Source: Clostridia bacterium (lineage in GTDB: Bacteria > Bacillota > Clostridia > TANB77 > UBA1234). Taken from it: 64,000 bases of DNA. Location of the stretch: NCBI GenBank assembly GCA_017469545.1, contig JAFUGE010000005.1:62001-126000 (forward strand). The letters run 5' to 3'. Numbering within the stretch: position 1 is the stretch's first letter; every line of letters starts with the position of its first letter. Below, piece after piece: positions 35,196 to 44,015 of this stretch. Position numbers and translations under genes: made by a program. The notes under the pieces were generated by a model. The model was given only the letters and a program-made list of their open reading frames with translations, was not told where the DNA came from and made no database searches.

Positions 35196-36278
35196 TTACT
35201 CTCCTTTATTTTGAATTGCACCTCTATCTATATTATATAATTTTATGTTTTTTGTCAAACTATCATATTTTAAAATTGAATTCACATCCGTACAAGTAAT
35301 GAGCACTTGATAATCTTGGATGTTTTCAAAAATAGAACTAATTCTACTTGTATCTAATTCCGACGTAACGTCGTCTAATAGTAAGATTGGATTTTCTCCA
35401 ATCTCGTCTTTCACAATCATGAGCTCGGACATCTTGAGCGATAAAATCGCCGTTTTATGCTGCCCTTGCGAGCCATACGCATTTAAAGGAACTTCATTAA
35501 TTAAGATTTCGAAGTCGTCTCTGTGAATCCCCTCGGACGTGTAACCTCTTAATAAATCTAATTCTTGTTTTTGTTCTAATAAGTTTAGAAATTGTTCTTT
35601 GTTTTTAAAATTTGATTTGTATTGTATGCGAATGGTTTCTAATTCATTCGTAAGCTTGGGATGGATAGTAGTTAGCTGCTCTTGTAGTTTATCCACATAT
35701 TCTTTGCGATAAGCAGAAATCTTTTCACATTTTGTCGCCAATTGTTCATTCCAAACTTCGATGCCATCTATTCGCTTACTTTTTAGCATCGCATTTCTTT
35801 GCTCTAACACTTTGTTATACTCATTTAATTCATATAAATATTTGATTTTTAACTGACTAATTAAAATATCTAAAAACTTTCTTCTTTGCGCCGGCCCCTC
35901 TTTTAGCATAATGATATCGTCCGGCGAAAATAGCACCAAATTAATATTTCCCACTAATTCACTATTTTTATTTAGCTTAATTTTGTTTAATTTGATACTC
36001 TTTCTTTCATTTTTATGAAGCGCAATTTCAATTTCACTATCTCGATTATTCTTAAAATATTTAACCACAATTTTAGAATGTTCATTTTCAAACTGAATTA
36101 ATTCCTGTTCTCTGTGAGTACGAAACGATCTTCCCAGCGAACAAAAATACAACGCCTCTAAAATATTGGTTTTTCCTTGTGCATTTTTTCCATAAAAAAC
36201 ATTCACGTGGTCGTTTAATTCAATTTTTTGTTTATCATAATTTCTGAAATTTTCGAGATAAACTTCTTTAATTAGCAT
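35196..36278 (-). CDS. recF: DNA replication and repair protein RecF
   Basis: 360 residues. SMC-like ATPase with Walker A GKNAQGKT (30-37), the signature YGSQGQHKTAILSLKMSE and Walker B PILLLDDVTSELD. Helps load RecA at gaps. It lies between dnaN and remB with a family A repeat upstream. AAAGGAATG precedes the ATG. Confidence 0.95.
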   Translation of the reverse strand: MLIKEVYLENFRNYDKQKIELNDHVNVFYGKNAQGKTNILEALYFCSLGRSFRTHREQELIQFENEHSKIVVKYFKNNRDSEIEIALHKNERKSIKLNKIKLNKNSELVGNINLVLFSPDDIIMLKEGPAQRRKFLDILISQLKIKYLYELNEYNKVLEQRNAMLKSKRIDGIEVWNEQLATKCEKISAYRKEYVDKLQEQLTTIHPKLTNELETIRIQYKSNFKNKEQFLNLLEQKQELDLLRGYTSEGIHRDDFEILINEVPLNAYGSQGQHKTAILSLKMSELMIVKDEIGENPILLLDDVTSELDTSRISSIFENIQDYQVLITCTDVNSILKYDSLTKNIKLYNIDRGAIQNKGE

Positions 36279-36298
36279 GTTATCATTCCTTTGTGTAT

Positions 36299-36325
36299 GC
36301 GGGCAGCGTGGTACGCTGCCCCTAC
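36299..36325 (-). repeat. Family A palindromic repeat between dnaN and recF
   Basis: GCGGGCAGCGTGGTACGCTG then CCCCTAC on the plus strand; it fills the 49-base spacer almost entirely. Confidence 0.87.
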
Positions 36326-36327
36326 GT

Positions 36328-37446
36328 TTATTCTTTTAGACGAATTGGCGAAACCATATAAATAAACTTATCCTCTACCACTGGCCTAATAATACATGGT
36401 GAAATATTCGAGCCAAAGTCCAAATAAACTTCGTCGTCTTCAATATTCTTCAAGGCATCTAATAAGTATTTTGGATTAAATCCAATCTCCAATTCTTTGC
36501 CTTCCGTTTCAATGATCACTTCTTCTTTGGCGTCTCCTACTTGTGAAGTACAAGAAACAATTAGACTTCCTAAGCTCACGTACATCTTAATCGGATATTT
36601 TTTCTCCTTCTCCCCAGCGGTAATAGAAAAGATAGAGGCTCTTTCAATGGCGCCTTGAAGACTATCTTTCTTGACTTTAATTCTTGTTTCTCTATTATTA
36701 GGAATGACATTATTATAATTTAAGAATTCGCCTTCCAAAATTCTTGTGACGATTTTACAATCATTAAACTCAAATAAAGCTTGATTTTTCGAAACACCAA
36801 TCACAATTTCGCTATCGTCCTCTGAAACATTCTTTACTACTTCGTTTAAATATTTTCCAGGAATGATGGCTGTAAAATCTTCGCTAGCATCTACTGTAGG
36901 CGTTTTTCTAAGTGCTAGTCTAAAACCATCGACTGCGACGATAAATAATTTCCCTTCTCTCATTTCAAAAAGACATCCTGTAAAAATTGGTCTGTTTTCG
37001 TCACTGCTAACAGCAAACATTGTTTTCTTTACCATTTCTTTAAACATTTTTTGCGATAACGCAATGCTTTTTTCCACATTGATGGTTGGTAATGTGGTAA
37101 ACTCGTCCGGATTCATAGTAGAAAGTTTATAAACAGAACCTTCACATTCTATTACTAATAATTTATTGTCATTGACATGTATGGTAATTTCAGAATTTGG
37201 TAATTTACGAATAATTTCTCCAAACATTTTACAATCGACAACCGTTTTTCCCTCTTCGGCAATATAACAATCTGTAATAACATATTCCATTCCAATATCT
37301 AAGTCGTTCGTGGTTAATGTTAAAGAATTATTTTTTAGATTTAATAGTACTCCTTCCAAGATTGCATCTGTCGTTCTTCCTACGGAAGTACGGGTTACAT
37401 AGTTTAAACCTAATAATAATTTTTCTTTTTCACAAATAAATTTCAT
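36328..37446 (-). CDS. dnaN: DNA polymerase III sliding clamp (beta subunit)
   Basis: 372 residues from the ATG at 37446 (GGAGG eight bases upstream). Three homologous clamp domains, beginning MKFICEKEKLLLGLNYVTR and ending with the typical C-terminal hydrophobic pocket sequence IRPVVEDKFIYMVSPIRL. It forms the ring that tethers polymerase to DNA. Second gene of the dnaA-dnaN pair, separated by an oriC-type spacer of 333 bases. Confidence 0.96.
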   Translation of the reverse strand: MKFICEKEKLLLGLNYVTRTSVGRTTDAILEGVLLNLKNNSLTLTTNDLDIGMEYVITDCYIAEEGKTVVDCKMFGEIIRKLPNSEITIHVNDNKLLVIECEGSVYKLSTMNPDEFTTLPTINVEKSIALSQKMFKEMVKKTMFAVSSDENRPIFTGCLFEMREGKLFIVAVDGFRLALRKTPTVDASEDFTAIIPGKYLNEVVKNVSEDDSEIVIGVSKNQALFEFNDCKIVTRILEGEFLNYNNVIPNNRETRIKVKKDSLQGAIERASIFSITAGEKEKKYPIKMYVSLGSLIVSCTSQVGDAKEEVIIETEGKELEIGFNPKYLLDALKNIEDDEVYLDFGSNISPCIIRPVVEDKFIYMVSPIRLKE

Positions 37447-37540
37447 TTTAAAAACCTCCATCTTACCTAAAAACAAATTTCTTTTTTCTTTTCTTAAATA
37501 AATATTAATTAGTCATAGTAGTAGTAGGTGCTGTTAGTAG

Positions 37541-37735
37541 TGTGGAAAAGTGTCCAAAACATTCTATCCGTAAGTGAAAATCGATGTGCATAACTTGTTA
37601 ATTCTTGACAACTTTTATTCACATCGTTTTACACATTTTCACAACTTTCGACTTAATCACACTTTATTTACACATTTTCAACATTCCCCTGTTAGTATCC
37701 AACGCATTGCTTCCGTAAGAACGGATAACAATTTT
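37541..37735. other. Origin region, dnaA-dnaN spacer with DnaA boxes
   Basis: Within the gene-free 37447-37779 stretch there are two exact TTATNCACA boxes: TTATGCACA on the minus strand (37585-37593) and TTATTCACA (37615-37623). Near matches are TTTTCCACA (minus, 37541-37549) and TTTTACACA (about 37627). A small TCCGT-AAGA-ACGGA hairpin lies near 37721. This matches the downstream half of a bipartite Firmicutes origin. The unwinding element was not determined. Confidence 0.75.
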
Positions 37736-37779
37736 GGAACCTAAAAAAATCTTATGTTACTTTTTTGATTTTTCGCCTT

Positions 37780-39087
37780 TTAGCTCAAAATCATTTTTCG
37801 AATGTTATCCACAATGATTTTTGTATTCGGATCGACCTCCATCGTATCCTCTACTTTTTTGATAGCATAAATGACTGTCGAATGATCTTTTCCTCCGAAC
37901 TCTTTTCCAATATCTTTTAAAGACGAACCGGTAAGTTGTTTGCAAAGATACATAGCAATTTGTCTTGGAAAAGCAATATCACTTGTCTTCCTTTGTATCT
38001 TAAAATCACTTTGATTTAAGTTATAATATTTCGCCACTACATTTTGAATATAATCAATCGTAATGACTTTTTCTTTGGATTGATGTAAATTAGAAATTTC
38101 TTTTTCAGCAAGCTCCATCGTGATTTCACTGTTGGTTAGTGACGACCAAGCAATCATTTTATTCAAAATTCCTTCTAATTCACGAATGTTTGACTCGACT
38201 TTGACAGCAATCATAGACAAAATGTCGTCGTCAATATAAATATTTTCCGTTTCAATTTTTTTTCTTAAGATGGCATATCTTGTTTCATAGTCTGGCTTTC
38301 CAATATCAGCAACCAAGCCCCACTCAAATCGAGACTTTAACCTCTCCTCCAACGGATTGATGTCTTTTGGAGGCTTATCACTGGAGATTACCATTTGCTT
38401 TCCGTTCTCATAAAGTTCATTAAAAGTATGGAAAAATTCTTCCTGACATCTTTCCTTACCGATAAAGAATTGAATATCGTCTATTAATAGTAGATCAATG
38501 TTTCTATATTTATCGCGAAATTCTTCGTTTGTATTTTTTTGAATCGCGTTGATTAGCTCATTTGTAAATTTTTCAGAAGTAATATAAAGTACTTTGGCAT
38601 CTGGATTTTGTGATAAAACAAAATTACCAATGGCGTGCATTAAGTGCGTTTTGCCAAGCCCCACTCCTCCATATAAAAATAGCGGATTATAGGCTTTGCC
38701 AAGGCTTTCGGCCGCTGCCAAAGCTGCTGCGTGAGCAAACTTATTGTTCTCCCCAACGACAAAACTATCAAATGTATATTTAGGATTTAGCAAACTACTA
38801 TTAGAAGCATCTTTCTTCACTTTGACGTCATTTGCCTCTGTTGTTTCGTTTTCTAATACTACTTTTAAATCCAATTCCTTATTTAAAATATGTCTAATAC
38901 TCGCTTTTAATAGTTCTCCATATCGTGTGTCGATAATATTTTTTTGAAAAACAGATGTCGCTTTTACAGTAAAAACATTGTCGTCCATCCCAATTGGAAC
39001 TAAAGATTTAACCCAAGTATCATAACTGATACTCGTCATCTCGGGCTGTACAAGTTCCAGAACCCTAGTCCAATATTCGTCTAACAT
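37780..39087 (-). CDS. dnaA: Chromosomal replication initiator protein DnaA
   Basis: 435 residues. Domain I (DEYWTRVLELVQPEMTSISYDTWVKSL), a short variable domain II (about 85-100), AAA+ domain III (YTFDSFVVGENNKFAHAAA, Walker A GGVGLGKTHLMHAIGN, Walker B LLLIDDIQFF) and domain IV with DNA-binding motif FGGKDHSTVIYAIKKVE. It opens the origin by binding the boxes on both sides of its gene. AGGAGG precedes the ATG. Confidence 0.97.
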   Translation of the reverse strand: MLDEYWTRVLELVQPEMTSISYDTWVKSLVPIGMDDNVFTVKATSVFQKNIIDTRYGELLKASIRHILNKELDLKVVLENETTEANDVKVKKDASNSSLLNPKYTFDSFVVGENNKFAHAAALAAAESLGKAYNPLFLYGGVGLGKTHLMHAIGNFVLSQNPDAKVLYITSEKFTNELINAIQKNTNEEFRDKYRNIDLLLIDDIQFFIGKERCQEEFFHTFNELYENGKQMVISSDKPPKDINPLEERLKSRFEWGLVADIGKPDYETRYAILRKKIETENIYIDDDILSMIAVKVESNIRELEGILNKMIAWSSLTNSEITMELAEKEISNLHQSKEKVITIDYIQNVVAKYYNLNQSDFKIQRKTSDIAFPRQIAMYLCKQLTGSSLKDIGKEFGGKDHSTVIYAIKKVEDTMEVDPNTKIIVDNIRKMILS

Positions 39088-39131
39088 TTTTTCATAACCT
39101 CCTAACAGTAATTGACAAAGTTACTAACATT

Positions 39132-39163
39132 TTATTCACAAATGTTGATAAAAATGTGGATAA
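39132..39163. other. Origin region, DnaA boxes upstream of dnaA
   Basis: Two exact boxes: TTATTCACA (39132-39140) and TTATCCACA on the minus strand (39155-39163), close to the dnaA start. They form the upstream half of the bipartite origin and may autoregulate dnaA. Confidence 0.75.
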
Positions 39164-39550
39164 AATTGTGAAAAGCTCTGAAAAAGCCTAGAACTCTCAC
39201 TTTTTTAAGTGAATTTTTTGTGAACTCTTAAAAGCATTGCTACAAGCCGAGTCTAAAAAATAAATCAATTTTTCCAGCATTTTTGATACGAACATTAATT
39301 TGTAAGCGTGATATTATCTTATGTAAAATTTACATAGTAATTTATTATGATAAACACCCCTGAAACCCTATCTATTTCAGTATGTTTGTAAGTTACTAAC
39401 ATTATATAAGTTATTGTCGATAAATGCAAGCAGAATTCATAAAATTTTTTTAAATTTAACCTTCCGTAAAAGGAAACATCACAAATTTGATAATTTACAT
39501 AAAACATATGTGAAAAACTTTAACCTTCACCCCACACAAATTATGTAATT
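39164..39550. other. AT-rich gene-free stretch between dnaA and rpmH
   Basis: Highly AT-rich with an inverted TATGTAAA-TTTACATA near 39318 and repeated TTACTAACAT (also at 39121). It could include the origin unwinding zone or dnaA regulation. A minus-strand open frame here (39319-39507) has no ribosome site and is probably chance. Confidence 0.5.
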
Positions 39551-39554
39551 TTTC

Positions 39555-39584
39555 TTGACAAATGAGGGGGGAGCGTTGTATAAT
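39555..39584 (+). promoter_or_regulatory. Strong promoter of rpmH-rnpA
   Basis: TTGACA (39555-39560), 18 bases, TATAAT (39579-39584), 46 bases before the rpmH start codon. Confidence 0.88.
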
Positions 39585-39630
39585 GCTTATGTTGCTTTGA
39601 GAGTAATGAAAGGAATCGGGAGGTGTAAAC

Positions 39631-39765
39631 ATGAAAAGAACATTTCAACCTAAAAATAGACAAGAAAAAAGAGAGCATGGCTTTAGAAAGAGAATGAGCA
39701 CAGCGAATGGTAGAAAAGTTTTAAGGAGAAGAATGCTTAAGGGAAGGAAAAAGCTTTCTGCATAG
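39631..39765 (+). CDS. rpmH: 50S ribosomal protein L34
   Basis: 44 residues, [20 protein letters not shown] ... KGRKKLSA, a very basic full-length L34 of the large ribosomal subunit. GGGAGG precedes the ATG. It opens the conserved rpmH-rnpA-yidC-jag cluster reading away from dnaA. A GGGCC-GTATAT-GGCCC hairpin with Ts (39790-39815) follows, perhaps a partial attenuator before rnpA. Confidence 0.98.
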   Translation: MKRTFQPKNRQEKREHGFRKRMSTANGRKVLRRRMLKGRKKLSA

Positions 39766-39836
39766 TACATATTAGAATAAGTGATTTTTGGGGGCCGTAT
39801 ATGGCCCTTTTATTCTATATAGAAGAAGGTGCAAGA

Positions 39837-40190
39837 ATGAAAATAACACTATCGCTAAAAAAGAGCTCGGATTTTCAGAGAATCCTAAAAAAAGGCAAGT
39901 GGAGCAGTGGAGATTACCTAAGTATTTACGTAGTATCTAATTCGCAAGAGGTTAATTTTCTAGGCGTTGCTGTCAGCAAAAAGGGCTTAAATAGTGTTAA
40001 AAGAAATCGAATTAAAAGATTAATTCGTGAAGCTTATAGGCACTCCGAGGAGAATTTAAAAAAAGGCTATAGTATCGTCATTTTATGGAAAACGAGAAAT
40101 AAATTTGAGGAAGCAACTTTCCAAAACATTGATAAAGATATGAAAAAATGCCTAAAAAAAGCCGGATTGCTTGTAGAAATAAATGAATAG
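39837..40190 (+). CDS. rnpA: Ribonuclease P protein component
   Basis: 117 residues from the ATG at 39837 with AGAAGGTG six bases upstream. Contains the RNR motif SVKRNRIKRLIREAYR that contacts the RNA subunit, plus an N-terminal basic cleft region. Assists the RNA enzyme in removing tRNA 5' leaders. The RNA subunit itself is not in this window. Confidence 0.95.
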   Translation: MKITLSLKKSSDFQRILKKGKWSSGDYLSIYVVSNSQEVNFLGVAVSKKGLNSVKRNRIKRLIREAYRHSEENLKKGYSIVILWKTRNKFEEATFQNIDKDMKKCLKKAGLLVEINE

Positions 40191-40204
40191 AGGAGGCGAA
40201 GCCT

Positions 40205-41044
40205 TTGTTTAATTGGATTCCACAATTATTTGGATATTTGCTTTATTGGATTTACAATTTAGTGAATAATTATGGTGTTGCAATCCTAGTATTTACGCTT
40301 TTGACAAAGCTAATTTTGTTGCCATTTACCATCAAACAGCAGAAATCTCTAGAAAAATCAAAGGAGATGCAGCCACTTTTGCAAGACTTGCAAAATCGCT
40401 ATAAGGACGACCAGCAAAAATTGGCAGAAGAGTATCAAAAGCTCATGGCAAATCACAAGTTTAATCCTTTTGGAGGATGTTTACTTTCGCTTATCCAGAT
40501 ACCGATTATCATAGGAATGCTATACGTAGTGGGCAAGCCACTTTCGTATATGGTAAAAATGCCGCAAGAAGAAATCAAAGCGAAAATTATGGAAATTATG
40601 CCAGAAGGCTCTACAGAAGAGGATTACGAGACATTTATCAAGCAAAATCGTTATGTGGAGTTGAAGGTAATCAAACAGGAAGAACTATTAAATTTAGACT
40701 TCTTAGGAATTAACCTAGGGGATGTTGCTAGCGAAAATAGGACGGATTATAAGCTACTAATTATTCCATTGCTTTCGACGCTATTTACTGGATTGTCAGT
40801 GTTTGTTATGAATAAGCAAAACCAGCCGCAGCCTGTGAAAAGTGAGAATGCAGAGGAAGAAATGCCAATGCCGAATATGAAAGTCATGAATGTTTCGATG
40901 GTGCTGTTATCTGGCTGGATTGCATACATTGTGCCGCAAGGCTTAGGACTATATTGGTTCTTCAGTAGCTTGTTGCAGATTTGCATACAATTTGGAATGA
41001 AGAAATTAATGAAAAAAGATACAAAATTGATTGAAGAAAAATAA
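40205..41044 (+). CDS. yidC: Membrane protein insertase YidC
   Basis: 279 residues starting at TTG with GGAGG about eight bases before. Gram-positive-type YidC/OxaA with five membrane helices and the cytoplasmic loop containing KQQKSLEKSKEMQPLLQDLQ and NPFGGCLLSLIQIPIIIGML. An 80-residue loop between helices is longer than usual. No lipoprotein signal Cys is present. yidD, often between rnpA and yidC, is missing. Inserts proteins in the membrane alone or with Sec. Confidence 0.95.
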   Translation: MFNWIPQLFGYLLYWIYNLVNNYGVAILVFTLLTKLILLPFTIKQQKSLEKSKEMQPLLQDLQNRYKDDQQKLAEEYQKLMANHKFNPFGGCLLSLIQIPIIIGMLYVVGKPLSYMVKMPQEEIKAKIMEIMPEGSTEEDYETFIKQNRYVELKVIKQEELLNLDFLGINLGDVASENRTDYKLLIIPLLSTLFTGLSVFVMNKQNQPQPVKSENAEEEMPMPNMKVMNVSMVLLSGWIAYIVPQGLGLYWFFSSLLQICIQFGMKKLMKKDTKLIEEK

Positions 41045-41054
41045 AATGAAATTT

Positions 41055-41081
41055 GTAGGGGCAGCGTATTACGCTGCCCGC
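41055..41081 (+). repeat. Family A palindromic repeat between yidC and jag
   Basis: GTAGGGGCAGCGTATTACGC then TGCCCGC; it lies in the short spacer just before the jag ribosome site. Confidence 0.88.
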
Positions 41082-41108
41082 AAGAAAAATAAAATGGAGG
41101 GTAAGGAT

Positions 41109-41798
41109 ATGAAAGAGGCAGAAGGAGTAGGCAAAACATACGAAGAGGCTTTAGCAGACGGCTTAAAGAAGATTGGTTTGCCAAAAGAAAAGGTTTCTGT
41201 AGAAATTGTAAAAGAGCCTAAAAAGAGACTTTTTAGCATCTTAGAGGCAAGAGAAGTAAAGGTAAAATTGACAGAGATAGAGGAAGAGGAAAAAGCAAGC
41301 ACTTCAAAACATGTTAGTAAAGAATATGTAAAGCCAAGTACGGAAGATATAGAGAATGCAAAAAATATTGCTAGAACGTTTTTAAATGACTATTTTAGCC
41401 AGTTAGGAGTGGAACTAGATATTAATATGTCAGAAACAGAAAATGCCCTTAAAATTGATATAACGGGCGATAAAGCTGGTTTAATTATCGGATATCGAGG
41501 AGAGACGTTAGAAGCTTTGCAAGTAATGATTGCTAATATCGTTAATAAAGGTACAGAGAGAAGAGTTAGAGTTGTGGTAGACGCAGAGGGATACCGCGCC
41601 AAGAGAGAAAAGACGTTGGAAGAGTTGGCACATAAGGTTGCAAGTACTGTAGTTTCTAGAAGAAAGAGCTTTACGTTAGAGCCCATGGTTGCTTTTGAAA
41701 GAAAAGTCATTCACGAAGCACTTCAAAATCATCCAAAGGTGAAGACAATGAGCGTGGGCGAGGAGCCGTATAGGAAAGTTGTTATTTCATTGAAATAA
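41109..41798 (+). CDS. jag: RNA-binding protein Jag (KhpB)
   Basis: 229 residues from the ATG at 41109 (GGAGGG upstream; the frame runs open further upstream through the repeat). Jag-N domain (KTYEEALADGLKKIGLPKEKVSVE..), then KH (IGYRGETLEALQVMIANIVN) and R3H (ERKVIHEALQNHPKVKTMSVGEEPYRKVVI) domains. A conserved partner of YidC; KhpB with KhpA binds RNA and affects cell elongation and sporulation in relatives. Confidence 0.94.
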   Translation: MKEAEGVGKTYEEALADGLKKIGLPKEKVSVEIVKEPKKRLFSILEAREVKVKLTEIEEEEKASTSKHVSKEYVKPSTEDIENAKNIARTFLNDYFSQLGVELDINMSETENALKIDITGDKAGLIIGYRGETLEALQVMIANIVNKGTERRVRVVVDAEGYRAKREKTLEELAHKVASTVVSRRKSFTLEPMVAFERKVIHEALQNHPKVKTMSVGEEPYRKVVISLK

Positions 41799-41817
41799 CG
41801 ATAAATTAAAATTGAAT

Positions 41818-41937
41818 GTTCGTAGTCTAAGCGGCATCTTGCTGTGTTATTTGATTTGTATCGGTCCTCGACGTACAGCGTACGACTCCGGTCCTCACAA
41901 ATCAAATGCCTTGCAATATACCACTTATACTACGAAC
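41818..41937. repeat. Large imperfect palindrome after jag
   Basis: GTTCGTAGT..TAAG..GG..AT and ATTTGATTTGT pair with ACAAATCAAAT and ACTACGAAC across a GTAC-AGC-GTAC centre; about 58-base arms with several mismatches. Lies in the gene-free 41799-42170 stretch. Confidence 0.8.
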
Positions 41938-42027
41938 TTTTCTTTTTAGTGTATTTTATTTAGTAATAATAAAATATTCAAACGCCTAGCAATACACTAC
42001 TTATTCTGCGAATTTTTATTTTTAGTG
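41903..42027 (+). repeat. Diverged tandem copies of a 49-base arm
   Basis: 41903-41951 (CAAATGCCTTGCAATATACC...) and 41979-42027 (CAAACGCCTAGCAATACACT...) match at about 40 of 49 positions, both ending TTTTTAGTG. The first copy is the right arm of the palindrome. Confidence 0.75.
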
Positions 42028-42170
42028 AGTTTTTTATACAAATTTGTTGAATTTTGTGTTTTCTTGTAATACGATAATGGTGTTGATATTTTTACTTAGG
42101 AAGAGGTAGGGAAAGATTATTTTTCTTACAGATGTTTCACGACGGATAAAGCGGCAAGGAGGCGCTCAGC

Positions 42171-42470
42171 ATGGAAAACTTACAGAAGGCCTTGATGCTT
42201 CATTTGAGGCGGTATCACTTGGTTTGGCTAGTCAGAAGTGCTCTTGACGATGGCATTTTTGAGGATTTTTTTGGTGAGCTTAGCGCAGATGTTGACATCA
42301 AAAAAACGCTCGAAGGCCTTGCCTGGGCAGACGATTCTGCACGGATTCGCTGTGCGGCGATCAAGCGATTGGATAATGGAATCATTTTGAAGGAAATCGA
42401 AAGAAGTTCTAATTATCCTGCCGCAAGGATGGCAGCACAGAGGAGATTGATCGAAATCGGCGATTTGTAA
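42171..42470 (+). CDS. Small HEAT-like repeat protein, unknown function
   Basis: 99 residues. The second half has two helical-hairpin motifs like HEAT repeats: DDSARIRCAAIKRLDNGIIL and YPAARMAAQRRLIEIGDL. There is no signal or membrane segment. AAGGAGG lies eight bases before the ATG, and TTGAAT, 17 bases, TACGAT lies upstream. Arg is encoded mostly by CGN rather than the AGA used by neighbours, and GC content is visibly higher, which suggests acquisition. It is inserted between jag and mnmE, normally adjacent. A family A copy with a T-run serves as terminator. I do not know its role. Confidence 0.65.
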   Translation: MENLQKALMLHLRRYHLVWLVRSALDDGIFEDFFGELSADVDIKKTLEGLAWADDSARIRCAAIKRLDNGIILKEIERSSNYPAARMAAQRRLIEIGDL

Positions 42471-42483
42471 TGCATGAAACCTC

Positions 42484-42507
42484 GTGGGGGCAGCGTGATA
42501 CGCTGCC
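42484..42507 (+). terminator. Family A repeat acting as intrinsic terminator
   Basis: GGGGGCAGCGTGATACGCTG then CC and TTTTTCTT: a 7-8-bp GC-rich stem followed directly by a T-run, 14 bases after the stop of the HEAT-like gene. Confidence 0.82.
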
Positions 42508-42619
42508 TTTTTCTTATTTCTAGGAAAAAATGAAGCATACCGTGCAAAAAAGATTGATAAATTTACAAAATATGATATAATTATGTAACGTAGTTCGAAG
42601 TAAAATGAGGAGGAAAAGT

Positions 42620-43972
42620 ATGAACACAATCGCTGCAATATCTACTCCTGCAGGAGCCGGAGGCATTAGTATTGTTAGAATTAGTGGCAAAGATGCCATG
42701 AATATTATCAAAAAAATACTGAAAACCAAGAATATAAGCGACTTTCCAAGCCATACGATTAAATATGGTCATATCGTAGGCGAAGACGGAAAAGTAATAG
42801 ACGAAGTATTAGTATCATATTTTGAGGCGCCGAAAACCTATACAGGAGAAGACGTTTGCGAAATTAACTGTCATGGCGGTAATTTAGTGACGAAGCAAAT
42901 TTTAGAGTTAGTTTTAAGAAATGGTGCGAATTTGGCAGAGCCTGGAGAATTCACGAAGAGAGCTTTTTTGAACGGAAAGATGGATTTGTCGCAGGCAGAA
43001 GCAGTGATGGACGTGATTAATAGTAAAAGCTTGAAGGAGAAAAATGCGTCACTTAGCCAGTTAGAGGGTGTTTTAGGAAAACGCATTTCTGGGATAAAGG
43101 CAAATCTTGTGGATTTATTAGTTGATGTTGAGGCGAATATTGATTATCCAGAGTATGACGTAGAAGAGGTTCGCAGAGAAAAAATAGAGAAAATTCTGGA
43201 CGAAAATATCGTAGAATTACAGAAATTAGAAAATTCATTCGAAAGCGGGAAAGTGCTGAAAAATGGCGTGAATACGGTCATTGTAGGAAAGCCAAACGTA
43301 GGAAAATCGTCACTTATGAATGTGCTATTAAAAGAGGAAAGAGCGATTGTGACGGAAATTCCTGGAACAACGAGAGATACCATCGAAGAGTATCTAACGA
43401 TTAGAGGAGTTCCACTCAAAATAGTTGATACAGCAGGCATCAGGGAGACGACAGATATTGTAGAAGGCATTGGGGTGGAAAAGAGCAAAAAAGCTTTGAA
43501 AGAGGCGGAATTAGTGCTTGTTTTATTAGATGGCACAAGACCGCTAGAAGAGCAGGATTACGAGATTTTACAGGAAGTAAAAGAGAAAAATCACCTTATT
43601 TTGATTAATAAAACGGACGAAGAGAGTAAAATAGAAAAAGAGAAAATTCATGACGAAAACGTGCTTGAAATTTCGGCAAAAACGCTTGCAGGAATTGACG
43701 AGCTAGAGCAGAAAATTGAGGAAATGTTTCAAATAAAAGAAATCAATGTAAATGACGAAATTGTTGTCACGAATATTAGGCATAAAGACTTAATTAGCAA
43801 GGCAAAAGAGCAAATCAAAAGTGTGCAAAATGCTTTAAAATCAGGCGTTCCAATTGATATGATTTCGATAGAATTGCAAAATGCAGTACAGTTTTTGGGA
43901 GAAATCACAGGAGAAACAGTCTCGGAGGACGTGATTACAGGCATTTTCAAAAAATTCTGCCTTGGAAAGTAA
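42620..43972 (+). CDS. mnmE: tRNA modification GTPase MnmE
   Basis: 450 residues from ATG 42620 (GGAGG upstream). N-terminal folate-binding domain (MNTIAAISTPAGAGGISIVR, EINCHGGN), a G domain inserted in a helical domain (G1 GKPNVGKSS, G2 TTRD, G3 DTAG, G4 NKTD) and the C-terminal FCLGK. With MnmG it makes 5-carboxymethylaminomethyluridine at wobble U34 of tRNAs. Followed by mnmG after a parS-containing spacer. Confidence 0.96.
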   Translation: MNTIAAISTPAGAGGISIVRISGKDAMNIIKKILKTKNISDFPSHTIKYGHIVGEDGKVIDEVLVSYFEAPKTYTGEDVCEINCHGGNLVTKQILELVLRNGANLAEPGEFTKRAFLNGKMDLSQAEAVMDVINSKSLKEKNASLSQLEGVLGKRISGIKANLVDLLVDVEANIDYPEYDVEEVRREKIEKILDENIVELQKLENSFESGKVLKNGVNTVIVGKPNVGKSSLMNVLLKEERAIVTEIPGTTRDTIEEYLTIRGVPLKIVDTAGIRETTDIVEGIGVEKSKKALKEAELVLVLLDGTRPLEEQDYEILQEVKEKNHLILINKTDEESKIEKEKIHDENVLEISAKTLAGIDELEQKIEEMFQIKEINVNDEIVVTNIRHKDLISKAKEQIKSVQNALKSGVPIDMISIELQNAVQFLGEITGETVSEDVITGIFKKFCLGK

Positions 43973-43976
43973 GGAG

Positions 43977-43992
43977 TGTTTCACGTGAAACA
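43977..43992. promoter_or_regulatory. parS partition site
   Basis: TGTTTCACGTGAAACA, the perfect 16-base parS palindrome bound by ParB/Spo0J, in the mnmE-mnmG spacer. Confidence 0.93.
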
Positions 43993-44015
43993 TTTTAAAA
44001 AAGGAGTAATTTTAA

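Noticed and set aside
42132-42147. Possible fifth parS site
   Set aside because: Only the left half TGTTTCACG is present; the right half is unrelated.
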